Of a stretch of 32,999 nucleotides of DNA, positions 24,027-32,999 are shown in pieces (position 1 is the first letter of the stretch; every line of letters begins with the position of its first letter). Source of the DNA: Pseudomonadota bacterium. Its GTDB lineage: Bacteria > Desulfobacterota > Desulfobulbia > Desulfobulbales > Desulfocapsaceae. The stretch covers positions 1 through 32,999 of the forward strand of contig JAHJNL010000018.1 of assembly GCA_018820855.1 (NCBI GenBank), given 5' to 3'. The notes below the pieces were generated by a model. The model had not been told where the DNA came from. It saw only the letters and a program-made list of their open reading frames with translations, and ran no database searches. Position numbers and translations under genes: made by a program.

Positions 24027-25219
24027 CCTATTAGATTCTTAATAATTTCGTAGCCTCCGACATAGGTTCCTATGGAGGAGCCGAGGCCGGTAAAAAGAAA
24101 AACCAGAAAGAGGCGAAGGAGTTTGTTTGTCCACCACCCTTTTACTGTGCCCATATCATCGCCAACAGTCTCAAATTCTTTGACCACAGGCGGGGAATTC
24201 ATAACCTGGATAAATGCTGCCACATATCCTGCACCGATAACAGGTGTCAGGCTGGTGACAGGTGCTGCAGCAAAGGCTCCTATTACCGTAAAGGGGTGTG
24301 CATAGGCAAGCAAGCCTCCGAGGGCGCAGGGAATCCCGTTTGCCAAAATCCAGTACAGGAGATTGGCTCCCATCACGGTGGCTCCTTTCTGGAAACCAAT
24401 GACGACTAGAGAACCGATAATAAGGATGGGGATGGACCAGCCGGCAACTTTCCATGCTTGGGAAATTGGAGGAATGGACGATATGGTATCAAGTTGATCT
24501 TTGTGATCTTCATGAAAAAACTTTTTGATACCCTCAACATGACCAGCTCCTACGACTGCTATCAGGCGCTGCCCTTTGGCTGCCTTTATCATTTCTGAAA
24601 GATAAATATCCCGCTCATCAATGATGACTTTTTTGACATCAGGCAAGGAGTTACCCATCTCACTCATCAATTCGGAAAGAACATCTTTCTGCTTCAGTTC
24701 AGAGAGTTTTTCTTCACTGAGTTCCGTAGAGTCAAAGAGGCTGGCAAAGAGGGTGGCAAGCAGATAGCCTTTTTTTAGAAAGGATGTAGATTTCCAGGCT
24801 CGTCGCAAGGTAATACGGACATCACGGTCACAAAGGGCAATGGGGATGTCTTTGCTTATGGCAATGTTGGCAGCGGCCAATAATTCGGCTCCGGGTTGGA
24901 CACCAAGCTGATTGCCTAGTTTCTTCTGATAGGAAGCCATGAGAAGATTGATGAGCAGCGTGGATAGCTGTTTGTTTTTGATGATCTGCTTGAGATCCAG
25001 ATCTTGCCATTTCTTTTTCTGGGTCAGGGCTTGATAACGTTTTTCGTCGAGTTCAATGCAGACACAGTCGGGTGTTTCCTGTGTTATGACCGCTTCCACA
25101 AGATCCACAGACTCTTGAGATATATGGGCAGTGCCGATAAGGAGAACGGTTCTTCCTTCGTGGTTGATAACATGGACATCTTCAGGATATTCAGATGATG
25201 GAAAGGAGTTACTCAGCAT
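24023..25219 (-). CDS. TraB/PrgY family membrane protein
   Basis: The family is named after a plasmid protein that restricts pheromone signalling in enterococci and resembles the TIKI/GumN metal-dependent protease fold; bacterial chromosomal members have unknown substrates. The 398 residues contain LLIGTAHISQESVDLV, the family's GxxH motif (about 31-34), CIELDEKRYQAL, DRDVRITLRRAW, and RLIAVVGAGHVEGIKK near residue 230. Four to five hydrophobic C-terminal segments (from about 265 to the end) place it in the inner membrane. The catalytic-type His/Glu residues look intact. No ribosome-binding site is evident. It opens the leftward envelope run and overlaps yhbY by 4 bases. Confidence 0.85.
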   Translation of the reverse strand: MLSNSFPSSEYPEDVHVINHEGRTVLLIGTAHISQESVDLVEAVITQETPDCVCIELDEKRYQALTQKKKWQDLDLKQIIKNKQLSTLLINLLMASYQKKLGNQLGVQPGAELLAAANIAISKDIPIALCDRDVRITLRRAWKSTSFLKKGYLLATLFASLFDSTELSEEKLSELKQKDVLSELMSEMGNSLPDVKKVIIDERDIYLSEMIKAAKGQRLIAVVGAGHVEGIKKFFHEDHKDQLDTISSIPPISQAWKVAGWSIPILIIGSLVVIGFQKGATVMGANLLYWILANGIPCALGGLLAYAHPFTVIGAFAAAPVTSLTPVIGAGYVAAFIQVMNSPPVVKEFETVGDDMGTVKGWWTNKLLRLFLVFLFTGLGSSIGTYVGGYEIIKNLIG

Positions 25220-25376
25220 GACTCAATTGAGAATGTAAAAAAAGATGAAGATGAGACCTGAAACTCAACTATGCAATGGCTCGTAAGAGTTGAGAATGGT
25301 TGTATTGCTGGAAAGAGATGAACATCTCGCAGAAAAATATAGCGAGTGAGCGAACATATCCATCTGGCCAACGCGG

Positions 25377-27083
25377 TTAAACATTGTTGATTTTGAGCTT
25401 GATACCTGGATAGATGCGATTGGATTTGAGATTGTTCCATGATTTGAGCTGTTCCGGTGAGAGATTGAACTTTCTGGCTATGGCCCAGAGAGAATCGCCT
25501 TGGCGTACCTTGTAAAAGCTGATTTGGGTTTTTGCCGGGGCACGTTTAGCCAAACTAAATTTTTTCTGCTCGGCAAGGACAATAAGCGAGGAATCGGGAT
25601 CAGGAGTGGAAACAGCAACTGAGCTTGGACTCTGTTTTTTCTGATGTTCATTGACTTCAGTATGTTCAATGTACAAGGCCAACTGCTGGCCTGCTTTGAT
25701 TTTGTGTACGCTTGTCAGGCCGTTCCAGGAAACTATTAGGGAGGCAGGGACATTGTATTTTTTCGCAATCTTGGAAATAGTCTCTCCCGCCCGGATTTTA
25801 TGGAGAACAAGATCATTTGCCTCGAGGCTACCTTGATTTCCTTCTGCAAGCAGCCGATAGTTAATTGCATTATACGGGATTCGGAGGTGTTTACCGGCAA
25901 TGAGGGTTTTGCTGCGCAGATTATTGATTTTGAGTAAGGTTGTTTTGTTAATATTATAGAGTTTGCAGATGCCGGAGAGGGTATCTGTTTTACCAATGAC
26001 GTGAGTCTTGTATCCTGTGCTGACCACACTGTGCAGACGGGGAAGGTTGGCTTCTGCCAGTTTCTTGCTTCCCGGAGGGATCTGGACGTCATAGTGGCTT
26101 TTGTTGAGAGGGGTCTTGCCTGTTTTCAGTTCCTGGTTAAGTCGTTTTATCTCCTTGTCGTTTGCATCACACAGTAATGCAACGGCCTCCAGACTAAGCC
26201 CGGGACCAACGCGCAGAGTTTCATAATCCAGTGCTGTTTCGTAACTGATATTGGTGAATCCGTATTTTTCAGGATTTTTGGCGATGATAATAGCAGCAAT
26301 CAATTTGGGTACGTAACGTTTGGTCTCCATTGGCAGGTATTGATGCTGGGCCAAACTCCAAAAATCGTTGCTTTTATATCGGTTCATGCCGCGTCTGATT
26401 TTGCCAGCTCCTGCATTATAGGCGGCCACTGCCAAGTGCCAGTCTCCGAAATCTGCATAGAGGTCTGAAAGAAAAGCAACAGCGGCCTTTGTTGACTTCT
26501 CTGCGTGCCTCCGTTCATCCACGTAGTTATCGATTTCCAAGTTGTATTGTTTTCCCGTGCCTTTGATGAATTGCCAGAGTCCTACTGCTTTGGCACGGGA
26601 GTAGGCACGTTGACTGAATCCGCTTTCGATCATAGCAAGGTAGGCGAGATCTTCAGGGAGACCAGCGTCTCGAAGTTCTTTTCGAAACATGGGAATATAT
26701 TTGCCGGAACGCGAAAGCCAGAGGGCAAACTGTTTTTTTTGTTTGTTTTGGAAAAGATCCAGATATGCCTGTACCTGTTCATTGATAACAATGGGGAAGT
26801 CGTAGGTGATTTCCTCTTTTTGTTCGAGGGTGGCGGAACTGTTTCTCTGCTGCCAGGTTCCTGTGTGGCGCAGTGCCTCAAGTTCTTCAGTCAGAGATTG
26901 CTCGGTCTCGGCTTCCTCCAGGAGCAGCTCCTGATCGGTAGAGAGGGAACTGACAGGGGATGCTATTTCGTTTGCAGGAACTGGATAACGTGCAGTAAAG
27001 GTTTTGTTTCCGCAAGAGGATAATAACAGAGTCGTTGCCAACAGACAGAATGCTTTAGTGGAATATGAGAAAAATCGGGGCAT
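25377..27083 (-). CDS. mltD: MltD-like membrane-bound lytic transglycosylase with three LysM domains
   Basis: Cleaves the glycan strands of peptidoglycan to 1,6-anhydro products at the outer membrane. The 568-residue precursor has a lipoprotein signal (LLLSSC, C24). A roughly 80-residue Glu/Ser-rich linker precedes the SLT family 1D domain, with catalytic E153 in MIESGFSQRA, AVGLWQF and HLAVAAYNAG (216-225). Three LysM modules follow (about 360-404, 427-471, 523-566), binding glycan. E. coli MltD has two LysM, so one extra is present. It is divergent from a class A penicillin-binding protein, suggesting coordinated wall cutting and synthesis. No strong ribosome-binding site is seen. The symbol is by similarity of architecture. 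Confidence 0.92.
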   Translation of the reverse strand: MPRFFSYSTKAFCLLATTLLLSSCGNKTFTARYPVPANEIASPVSSLSTDQELLLEEAETEQSLTEELEALRHTGTWQQRNSSATLEQKEEITYDFPIVINEQVQAYLDLFQNKQKKQFALWLSRSGKYIPMFRKELRDAGLPEDLAYLAMIESGFSQRAYSRAKAVGLWQFIKGTGKQYNLEIDNYVDERRHAEKSTKAAVAFLSDLYADFGDWHLAVAAYNAGAGKIRRGMNRYKSNDFWSLAQHQYLPMETKRYVPKLIAAIIIAKNPEKYGFTNISYETALDYETLRVGPGLSLEAVALLCDANDKEIKRLNQELKTGKTPLNKSHYDVQIPPGSKKLAEANLPRLHSVVSTGYKTHVIGKTDTLSGICKLYNINKTTLLKINNLRSKTLIAGKHLRIPYNAINYRLLAEGNQGSLEANDLVLHKIRAGETISKIAKKYNVPASLIVSWNGLTSVHKIKAGQQLALYIEHTEVNEHQKKQSPSSVAVSTPDPDSSLIVLAEQKKFSLAKRAPAKTQISFYKVRQGDSLWAIARKFNLSPEQLKSWNNLKSNRIYPGIKLKINNV

Positions 27084-27334
27084 AAAATACCGAATTGAAA
27101 ATATCTGAGCACTTTGCAGTGATGAGTTATAGAAAACATCTCAGACTCCAAAAGCCTGTTGAGATATGCTGTCGAAAACAGTACACTCTTTTAAAATTTA
27201 ATTACTTAAACTCGAAGCGAATGCAAATTGCAACAAAAAATACTATTGTAGAGCCTGGTTAGCCTCTATTTTAGCGGTCCTGATGGTGCATATTGTTTTC
27301 GTTATAACTTTTCCTGCTTTTAGTACTTCTCCCT
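27084..27334. other. Divergent control region between mltD and the penicillin-binding protein
   Basis: 251 bases, A/T-rich in the middle, must hold promoters for both directions. Small dyads are visible (ATCTCA 27138-27143 / TGAGAT 27160-27165; TAGAG/CTCTA around 27250-27270). No hexamer pair is convincing on either strand, and there is no ribosome-binding site before the penicillin-binding protein ATG. Confidence 0.4.
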
Positions 27335-30300
27335 ATGTTTAAGAAGATAATCATATCCGTTTTCTCCTTAGTATTTCTGGCGGTCCTTGCATGTTGGGGA
27401 GGCCTCTACTGGCTGGTTGTCTTGCACCCGGGGGAGGAGATATCCATTGAAAATATCCAGAGCATTCTGGGTAAAGAGAGTCCTGTTCTGTATAGTGACG
27501 GAACAACTCGATTGGGAGTGTTTTTTGATGAGGCTCACAGGCAATATGTGACCTGGAACCAGATCCCTCGCAATTTTGTCAATGCCCTTGTCGCCTCTGA
27601 AGATAATCGTTTTTTTGAGCATTACGGGTTTGATCCTGTCTCCATTGGCCGGGCTGCGATAAAAAACTATAAGGCCGGCAGAGTCGTTCAGGGAGGGAGT
27701 ACCCTTACGCAGCAGACGGCCAAAAATCTGTTTAAACGCTCCGGTCGTTCCTATGAGGCAAAACTGAAAGAGCTACTCTATGCCCTCCGCCTTGAATACC
27801 ATTACAGCAAAGAACAGATTTTTGAATTTTATGCCAACCAGTTTTTTGTCCGTGGCAACGGACATGGACTTGGTATTGCCGCTCGTTATTACTTTGATAA
27901 AAAAGTTGAGGATCTATCACTGTTGGAATCTGTTTTTATTGCCGGTAGTGTGAAGCGGCCCAATTACTATAATCCCTTTAATAGAAAAACCGAAACGGAC
28001 AGGGAGGAGGTTCAGCAGAGAATAAAGGTACGAATCGCTTATGTTCTCGGGCAGATGAAACAACAGGGTATGCTTTCAGCTGAACAGTATAGCCAGGCCA
28101 TTGCCAGTGATGTCCTTTTTGCGGAAGGGCAAGTGGGTTACCCGCTCGACGATGTCATGGGAATGGTAAGAGATGCTGTGGGCAGTGAAGAGGTGCAGAG
28201 GGCCCTGGAAGAGCATGGAATCGGAAGCCTGGCTACAGCCGGATTACGTGTGATTACCAGTGTTGACAAGGGATTACAGGAAGATACTCTTCATGCTCTG
28301 CGTCGTGAGCTGTCGAGACTCGATGTTCGTCTGCGTGGTTATGAGCATGATGAAGTCCAGAAGGAACTGGCAGGTATATCTTACCAAGGAGATCAGGTGC
28401 TCAAAAAGGGAGCTTTTCTCTTCGGTACCATCAACGGTATAGAAGGCAATGTTGGGTCAGGAAAAGAGGGCTTGAAGATCCGTGTCGATCTTAGCGGGGA
28501 TCTGGGGCAGGGTGTTATAGATGCTGAGGGGCTTAAGCGCCAGTTAACGGCCTTGGTCAAGTGGGAAAAAACCAACTGGAGTGAGATGGCATTGTCGGAT
28601 TACCCCTTGCTCCTTAAGCAACTGCAAGTTGGTGACCGTGTGTGGGTCAGTGTTCATGATATTGACGAAGATGGAAAGATTGCTCTTGATCTGGAGCGAT
28701 TTCCAGAGTTGCAAGGTGGTGCTTTGGTCATGCAAAATGGAATGATCAAGGCCATGGCAGGAGGGGTAGAAAACAGATTTTTTAATAGGGCTATTGCTGC
28801 CCGTAGAACAATGGGGTCGGCTTTTAAACCCTTTGTTTTTGCAGCCGCGCTGCAGCTTGGCTGGAATACAACGGATTTGCTCAACAACAGCCGCGATGTC
28901 TTTGTTTTTCAAGGGAGCCCCTATTTTCCCAGACCTGATCATAAAAGTCCCTACAGCCAGGTTTCCATGAGTTGGGCAGGTGTTCATTCCGAAAACCTGG
29001 CATCTGTGTGGCTGCTTTATCATCTCTGTGATCAGCTTTCTTTTGATGATTTTAAAGAGGTCGCAGGACAAATGGGATTGTTACCAAGAGTTCGTAATAA
29101 TGAAGAAGAGCCTTACAACCTCTATAGAACGAGGATTAGAGATAAGTATGGTATTGTGCTCAATCGATCTGTTCTGCAGGAGGCTGCCTATACCTTAGCC
29201 GTGAAAGATCTTGAGACCGATTTCCTTTTTGAAAATCTAGTCGAAGAGTATTCTGTTCTACAGAATCTTCATTACGGATTGAAGTTTGATCAGTATCAAG
29301 AAGAAATTAATAATGCTCTGACAGATAAAAGGTTAAAAAATTATGAAATAGAAGAATTAGTTCTTCGCAAGAGACTGCTGAAGACGAATTATCTCTCACT
29401 TGTCCTGCGACAACAGCAGCTGGGGAAATTCCGGCAATACATGAAAAACAGGGCAGAAGAGTGGAACCCCCTTAATAACGCGGTACTTCCCTTGCAAGGC
29501 AGACTCTATTTCGACCGAAAACAGAAGCAATACAGTTTTGTGGGGACTGGTCTGGTAACAAATGATATGGATCTGGTGGATCCGGATTGGTTGGTGGGCC
29601 ACCTGGCGTCTCAGAATTCCGGTGAACAGCAGAAATTTTGGGGAGATGTGTTACTCGATTCAACGATGAGCTCAACTGCGTTGTCGCTTGTGGAGAAGCA
29701 GGTGGAGAAGGAGTTACAGCATTTGTTGACTCTTCCGCCATACAGTATAGAGGTCCTCGCAGGTGTCAAAGATTTCAGACTACTGGTCGGTCTGCGTTAT
29801 CTTGTTGACTTTGGCCATGAATTGGGGATTTCCAGTCAGCTTGATCCTGTTCTTTCTTTTCCACTTGGATCCAATGTGGTGACGCTTCTGGAGACAGTTC
29901 GCATGTATGAAGGGCTGATTACAGGAAATGCTTTTCTTGCCGGGGAAGAGGGGACAGGTAATCAGGATTTGATGAGCATTTTGGACCGTATTGAATCACA
30001 TGATGGAGAAATAGTCTATCAGACAAAAATACGACGCAAGACGCTGGTTGCCCCCAAGGTTCGGGTAGCATTGGGGCATATTCTGGAAAATGTTGTAAAG
30101 TTTGGTACAGGGAGGTTTGCCCAGAGCAATGCCCGTCTTCCTCTGGAAAAGAGTGAAGGTGAGGATACGCTGGCTGCATTGGACCTGGTAATTCCTCTTC
30201 TTGGCAAGACTGGAACGGCCAACAGCTATACCAATGCCTCTTTTTTTGGCTATTTACCCGGCCTGTCAAAGGGTGGCACCGGTATGGTTATTGAAGGAGG

Positions 30301-30697
30301 CTACAGTGTCGGAGTTTATGTTGGCTTTGATGATAATAAGGCAATGCGCAAAAAAACCACCAGAATAACAGGTTCCAGCGGAGCCCTTCCGGCCTGGACT
30401 GATATGGTAAATACCATATTGAGGGAAAAGGGTTATGCTCAGCGCCTTGATCCGGTGGACATCTCTTTTTATGGACTCACCCTGTTCCATGATGAACTGG
30501 GCCAGGTGAACCTTGCTGTGGAAAAGGATTCTGGAGGACGAATTGGAGTACAGGTCGAGGAGGTTGATCAAAAAAATAGAATGAATCCGTCCATTCTGAC
30601 TTTTGGCAGACTGTCTGATAACGGAAGGTTCAAACCGGAGAGACTTTTTGCACCATTTTGGGGAGGGGACGACCATCTTTTGGAAAGTGATTTGTAA
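27335..30697 (+). CDS. Class A penicillin-binding protein (GT51 + transpeptidase) with large insert
   Basis: A bifunctional murein synthase that polymerises glycan strands and cross-links peptides. The 1120 residues start with a membrane anchor (about 3-28). The GT51 domain shows catalytic E89 in ASEDNRFFEHYG and GGSTLTQQTAKNLF. The transpeptidase has SxxK at S495-K498 (GSAFK), SxN at 552-554 (HSEN) and KTG at 958-960 (GKTGTAN). The 404 residues between SxN and KTG are far more than in E. coli PBP1a or PBP1b (roughly 190 and 125), implying a large insertion of mainly helical, charged sequence (about 600-850). No ribosome-binding site precedes the ATG. Co-directional with the lipoprotein that follows; divergent from mltD. 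All catalytic motifs are intact. Confidence 0.92.
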   Translation: MFKKIIISVFSLVFLAVLACWGGLYWLVVLHPGEEISIENIQSILGKESPVLYSDGTTRLGVFFDEAHRQYVTWNQIPRNFVNALVASEDNRFFEHYGFDPVSIGRAAIKNYKAGRVVQGGSTLTQQTAKNLFKRSGRSYEAKLKELLYALRLEYHYSKEQIFEFYANQFFVRGNGHGLGIAARYYFDKKVEDLSLLESVFIAGSVKRPNYYNPFNRKTETDREEVQQRIKVRIAYVLGQMKQQGMLSAEQYSQAIASDVLFAEGQVGYPLDDVMGMVRDAVGSEEVQRALEEHGIGSLATAGLRVITSVDKGLQEDTLHALRRELSRLDVRLRGYEHDEVQKELAGISYQGDQVLKKGAFLFGTINGIEGNVGSGKEGLKIRVDLSGDLGQGVIDAEGLKRQLTALVKWEKTNWSEMALSDYPLLLKQLQVGDRVWVSVHDIDEDGKIALDLERFPELQGGALVMQNGMIKAMAGGVENRFFNRAIAARRTMGSAFKPFVFAAALQLGWNTTDLLNNSRDVFVFQGSPYFPRPDHKSPYSQVSMSWAGVHSENLASVWLLYHLCDQLSFDDFKEVAGQMGLLPRVRNNEEEPYNLYRTRIRDKYGIVLNRSVLQEAAYTLAVKDLETDFLFENLVEEYSVLQNLHYGLKFDQYQEEINNALTDKRLKNYEIEELVLRKRLLKTNYLSLVLRQQQLGKFRQYMKNRAEEWNPLNNAVLPLQGRLYFDRKQKQYSFVGTGLVTNDMDLVDPDWLVGHLASQNSGEQQKFWGDVLLDSTMSSTALSLVEKQVEKELQHLLTLPPYSIEVLAGVKDFRLLVGLRYLVDFGHELGISSQLDPVLSFPLGSNVVTLLETVRMYEGLITGNAFLAGEEGTGNQDLMSILDRIESHDGEIVYQTKIRRKTLVAPKVRVALGHILENVVKFGTGRFAQSNARLPLEKSEGEDTLAALDLVIPLLGKTGTANSYTNASFFGYLPGLSKGGTGMVIEGGYSVGVYVGFDDNKAMRKKTTRITGSSGALPAWTDMVNTILREKGYAQRLDPVDISFYGLTLFHDELGQVNLAVEKDSGGRIGVQVEEVDQKNRMNPSILTFGRLSDNGRFKPERLFAPFWGGDDHLLESDL

Positions 30698-30874
30698 TCT
30701 CCACTCCTCTGTGATATAAAATAGTTATAAACTTAATAGAAGGTGGTTTAATACTCTTTTCGACGTATTTTTTGGAAAGAGAACCGGCTGTTTGTAAATA
30801 AAGATTTTACTTTTTCCCGCCGATATTCTCCTTTACACCACTCTTTTTACATTTCATTTATCAGACAATTAATT

Positions 30875-32725
30875 ATGAATATTCGATACGCCACTGTAAC
30901 AGCAGTCCTTTGCAGCACCCTCCTTTTGTCAGGATGCCTTTATCAGGAAAAAAGAGTTGTTTCCTCTGATGAGATGATTTATTCAGAAAAACAGGGACTT
31001 GAAACAACTGAAAACATTTCTTCTAAGACAATTACTCAACCACTTCCTCTAACATCACCTCAAGAGCAGACAACCAGCCCGGAACAAACTTATTCAGCTA
31101 TTCCCGGGGAAGGAGCGGCTCTGCCTGGCATGGAATATGTCAATGATCGAATCTTCGAGTATGGCAGGAAACTCGAGCGATGGAAAGAACTTGATAGCCA
31201 GGCTGTGGTGTTAGATCTTGACGAGGAAGCCTCGGAAGAGATGGTTCGCTGCTTCCGGGAGTTGCAAAAGGTGTTAAATGGTTACAATAAACTCCATGGA
31301 GATCTTTTGCAGCAGGATTTTCTGCCTTCAGCTGATTTGATCAGTAATCGTGAGATGCTGGAGTTGGAACAGCGGGATATCGCTTTTTTAGAAAGCAGTT
31401 GTGGCCGATTGCTCAAGAGTGGAGAAGACAAAGGAGCAGGATGGGAACAGAGACAGGAAAAAGCGGATCTGCCACAGATTGAAACCCTCATTGAGCGTTA
31501 TTCCAAGAACAATGAATTTGAAGAGATTGTGCAGGTCTGGCAGCAGATTCCTGAATTTCAGCGTGACAGGGTGCACCTGAACACAAGAATTTCCTATGGA
31601 AATGCTCTGATGGCACTTCACCAGGAAGAAGAGGCTGCCAGGATTTATCAGGGTATTGTCGACCTCATGTCTTCTTCTGACGATCAACGTACCGATATTC
31701 TTTCCCTTCGTAAGATTCTTGCTGACCTCTATACCGCTTCCGGCAGTTACGACAAGGCGGAAAAGCAGTATGTCGAGATCTCAAATGACTATAAGAATCT
31801 TGAAAAAATCGAAGGATGGGCGATACTGCAGCTGTCTATTTTGGAAAGAAGTGAAGCCGGCAGCCCTGAACTTCAGGAATATTCATCCTTGCTGCGCAAT
31901 TACCTTGGATTTACACCGGAAAGAGATGGATACAAACTTGTCTGGCAGGCAGACAAGTTTCTTGTAGATTATCCTTATTCACCGGTTTCTTCAAATGTAG
32001 ACATTATCAAGACTTCTACTCAGGTAAAGGCGGATAAGTGGCTTGAATTGTTTCTTACAGATATTGATGCAATGGCAGAGGAAAAGCGTTTTCAGGATGC
32101 TCTGTTAAAGTTGGAATCCCTTCAGGAAGATATCCTGAGCGGCGAAAAGCTGTTGCTTATTCGCCAGAAAACTGACGATTTGACCCTGGCTGAAGCGGTG
32201 AGCCGAGAGACGCAGAAAATTGAAAAAATGCAGACCTTACAGAAGCAGTGGAATGATGCTCTGCTCTTGATTGATAAAGGGAGTTATGATGAGGCCATTG
32301 AGATTCTGACGACCATGCTTGATTCGGAATATGCATTAAAGGCTGATAAAAAGATTGCAGAGGCATCTCTTCTGGCTGCACGAGCTGAACGTAGGAAAGC
32401 CGCAGACCTGTTTATTCGTTTTACCAAGACAACGGATCTGGAATCCAAGAAAAAGCTGTTGATTGATTCGCGAAGGCGATTGGTTGACATCCTGATCAAG
32501 TATCCTAATGTGGAAATTACAGATAAGGTGATCGGAAATATTGAAAGAGTCGAGAAGGAGATGAATGCCATCGATCCCTTGCTTATATCTCAGGCCGATC
32601 GTGGTGATGAAAATGTCACAGAAGAAGGACAGGGACAGCAGAAAAAAGATCCTTTTGACGAAGAGACACGCAGCTCTGAAGATATCAACGGGCAAGCAAT
32701 AATTAAAGAGCAAAACATTGAGTAG
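30875..32725 (+). CDS. Large TPR-like outer-membrane lipoprotein, function unknown
   Basis: A 616-residue protein with a lipobox (LLLSGC, C21) and no Asp after the cysteine, so outer-membrane sorting is expected. A Ser/Thr/Pro-rich linker (about 30-85) leads to a long helical body. TPR-like helix pairs are visible around ALMALHQEEEAARIYQGIV, LADLYTASGSYDKAEKQYVE and DKGSYDEAIEILTTML. The C-terminus is acidic and Gln-rich. I do not recognise a family. The position, 177 bases after a class A penicillin-binding protein in the same direction, resembles Pseudomonas LpoP, a TPR lipoprotein activating PBP1b from the next gene, though this one is much larger. That is inference. An alternative is a general TPR adaptor (BamD-like or otherwise). 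No ribosome-binding site is visible. Confidence 0.8.
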   Translation: MNIRYATVTAVLCSTLLLSGCLYQEKRVVSSDEMIYSEKQGLETTENISSKTITQPLPLTSPQEQTTSPEQTYSAIPGEGAALPGMEYVNDRIFEYGRKLERWKELDSQAVVLDLDEEASEEMVRCFRELQKVLNGYNKLHGDLLQQDFLPSADLISNREMLELEQRDIAFLESSCGRLLKSGEDKGAGWEQRQEKADLPQIETLIERYSKNNEFEEIVQVWQQIPEFQRDRVHLNTRISYGNALMALHQEEEAARIYQGIVDLMSSSDDQRTDILSLRKILADLYTASGSYDKAEKQYVEISNDYKNLEKIEGWAILQLSILERSEAGSPELQEYSSLLRNYLGFTPERDGYKLVWQADKFLVDYPYSPVSSNVDIIKTSTQVKADKWLELFLTDIDAMAEEKRFQDALLKLESLQEDILSGEKLLLIRQKTDDLTLAEAVSRETQKIEKMQTLQKQWNDALLLIDKGSYDEAIEILTTMLDSEYALKADKKIAEASLLAARAERRKAADLFIRFTKTTDLESKKKLLIDSRRRLVDILIKYPNVEITDKVIGNIERVEKEMNAIDPLLISQADRGDENVTEEGQGQQKKDPFDEETRSSEDINGQAIIKEQNIE

Positions 32726-32742
32726 TGAACTAAGCGATATCT

Positions 32743-32999
32743 GAGCCCTCTTATAGTTTTGTTTGAAAAAGATAGTCGAAAAGGTGTAACGGATATCATT
32801 TTTGTGGTTCATCCGACTAAAGCGTACTTTGTTTCATGAAGGGCATGGATTTTCAGTATAAAAAATTCCATATCTCGAAAGCCATACGCCTGCCTTTGTA
32901 GTGTTTTGATTTTGTTGTTGGTTCCCTCTAAGGGACCTGTTGATATTGGATAATCGTAGTAAGCAAGGATACCGGCGCGGTGCCGGTTGAGAGTGTCTG
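32743..32999 (-). mobile_element. Left part of an ISL3-family insertion sequence (continues beyond window)
   Basis: The 3' end of an ISL3-type transposase gene is followed, 34-66 bases outward, by a sequence starting GAGCCCTCTTATAGTTTT (from about 32743), which could be the terminal inverted repeat. The partner repeat lies outside the window, so the boundary is a guess. The insertion point would be about 17 bases after the lipoprotein stop, so that gene is not interrupted. Confidence 0.6.
32809..32999 (-). CDS. ISL3-family transposase, C-terminal fragment
   Basis: The minus strand reads an open frame of 62 residues from the window edge to TGA (32809-32811). It contains YDYPISTGPLEGTNNKIKTL, then RQAYGFRDMEFFILKIHALH and ends ETKYALVG. 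This is the typical C-terminal end of IS204/IS1001/IS1165-type (ISL3) DDE transposases, with the Glu of PLEGTNNKIK being the last catalytic acid. The frame is intact here; whether the whole gene is intact cannot be judged. The gene is too truncated to appear as an independent start-to-stop frame. Confidence 0.9.
   Translation of the reverse strand, partial: DTLNRHRAGILAYYDYPISTGPLEGTNNKIKTLQRQAYGFRDMEFFILKIHALHETKYALVG

Noticed and set aside
1-32999. CRISPR array, prophage or defence system
   Set aside because: No regularly spaced repeats, integrase, phage structural or restriction genes were seen; the only mobile sequence is the ISL3-type end.

Overview
The window looks like a chromosomal core region of a Gram-negative, anaerobic-type bacterium, most probably a Desulfobacterota member (Desulfobulbales-like). 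This assignment rests on protein style and gene neighbourhood, not on a database search. Outer-membrane lipoproteins, a YdbH/YnbE/YdbL set, Tat components and a PilZ protein indicate a diderm. Base composition looks moderate and even throughout. Except for the insertion sequence at the right edge, nothing looks recently acquired.

Left part (1-8299, all minus strand): a partial PilZ-domain gene has its own promoter with a palindrome inside it. A long run of genes is transcribed leftwards: an ABHD14B-like hydrolase, topoisomerase III (topB), rsfS, threonine synthase (thrC), purine nucleoside phosphorylase, MTA/SAH deaminase (mtaD) and two tandem tatA genes, closed by an intrinsic terminator. 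The deaminase and phosphorylase form a plausible methylthioadenosine salvage pair; the phosphorylase has a hydrophobic residue where 6-oxopurine phosphorylases have the 5'-OH-binding histidine.

Middle (8300-20446, plus strand): a 560-base gap with nested dyads, then a strong promoter, tRNA-Gly(CCC), a terminator, and the translation/RNA cluster rimP-nusA-ylxR-infB-rbfA-nrnA-truB-rpsO-pnp. Several structured leaders are visible, notably before rpsO and between rpsO and pnp. After a strong terminator come dut and a walJ-type metallo-beta-lactamase-fold gene.

Right part (20461-32999): a minus-strand envelope cluster reads traB-yhbY-ydbH-ynbE-ydbL, the last three being the inter-membrane lipid-transport set known from E. 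coli. A lytic transglycosylase with three LysM domains is divergent from a very large class A penicillin-binding protein, which is followed by a large TPR-like lipoprotein. I propose these three as a cell-wall module in which the lipoprotein may activate the synthase. The window ends in the 3' end of an ISL3-family transposase.
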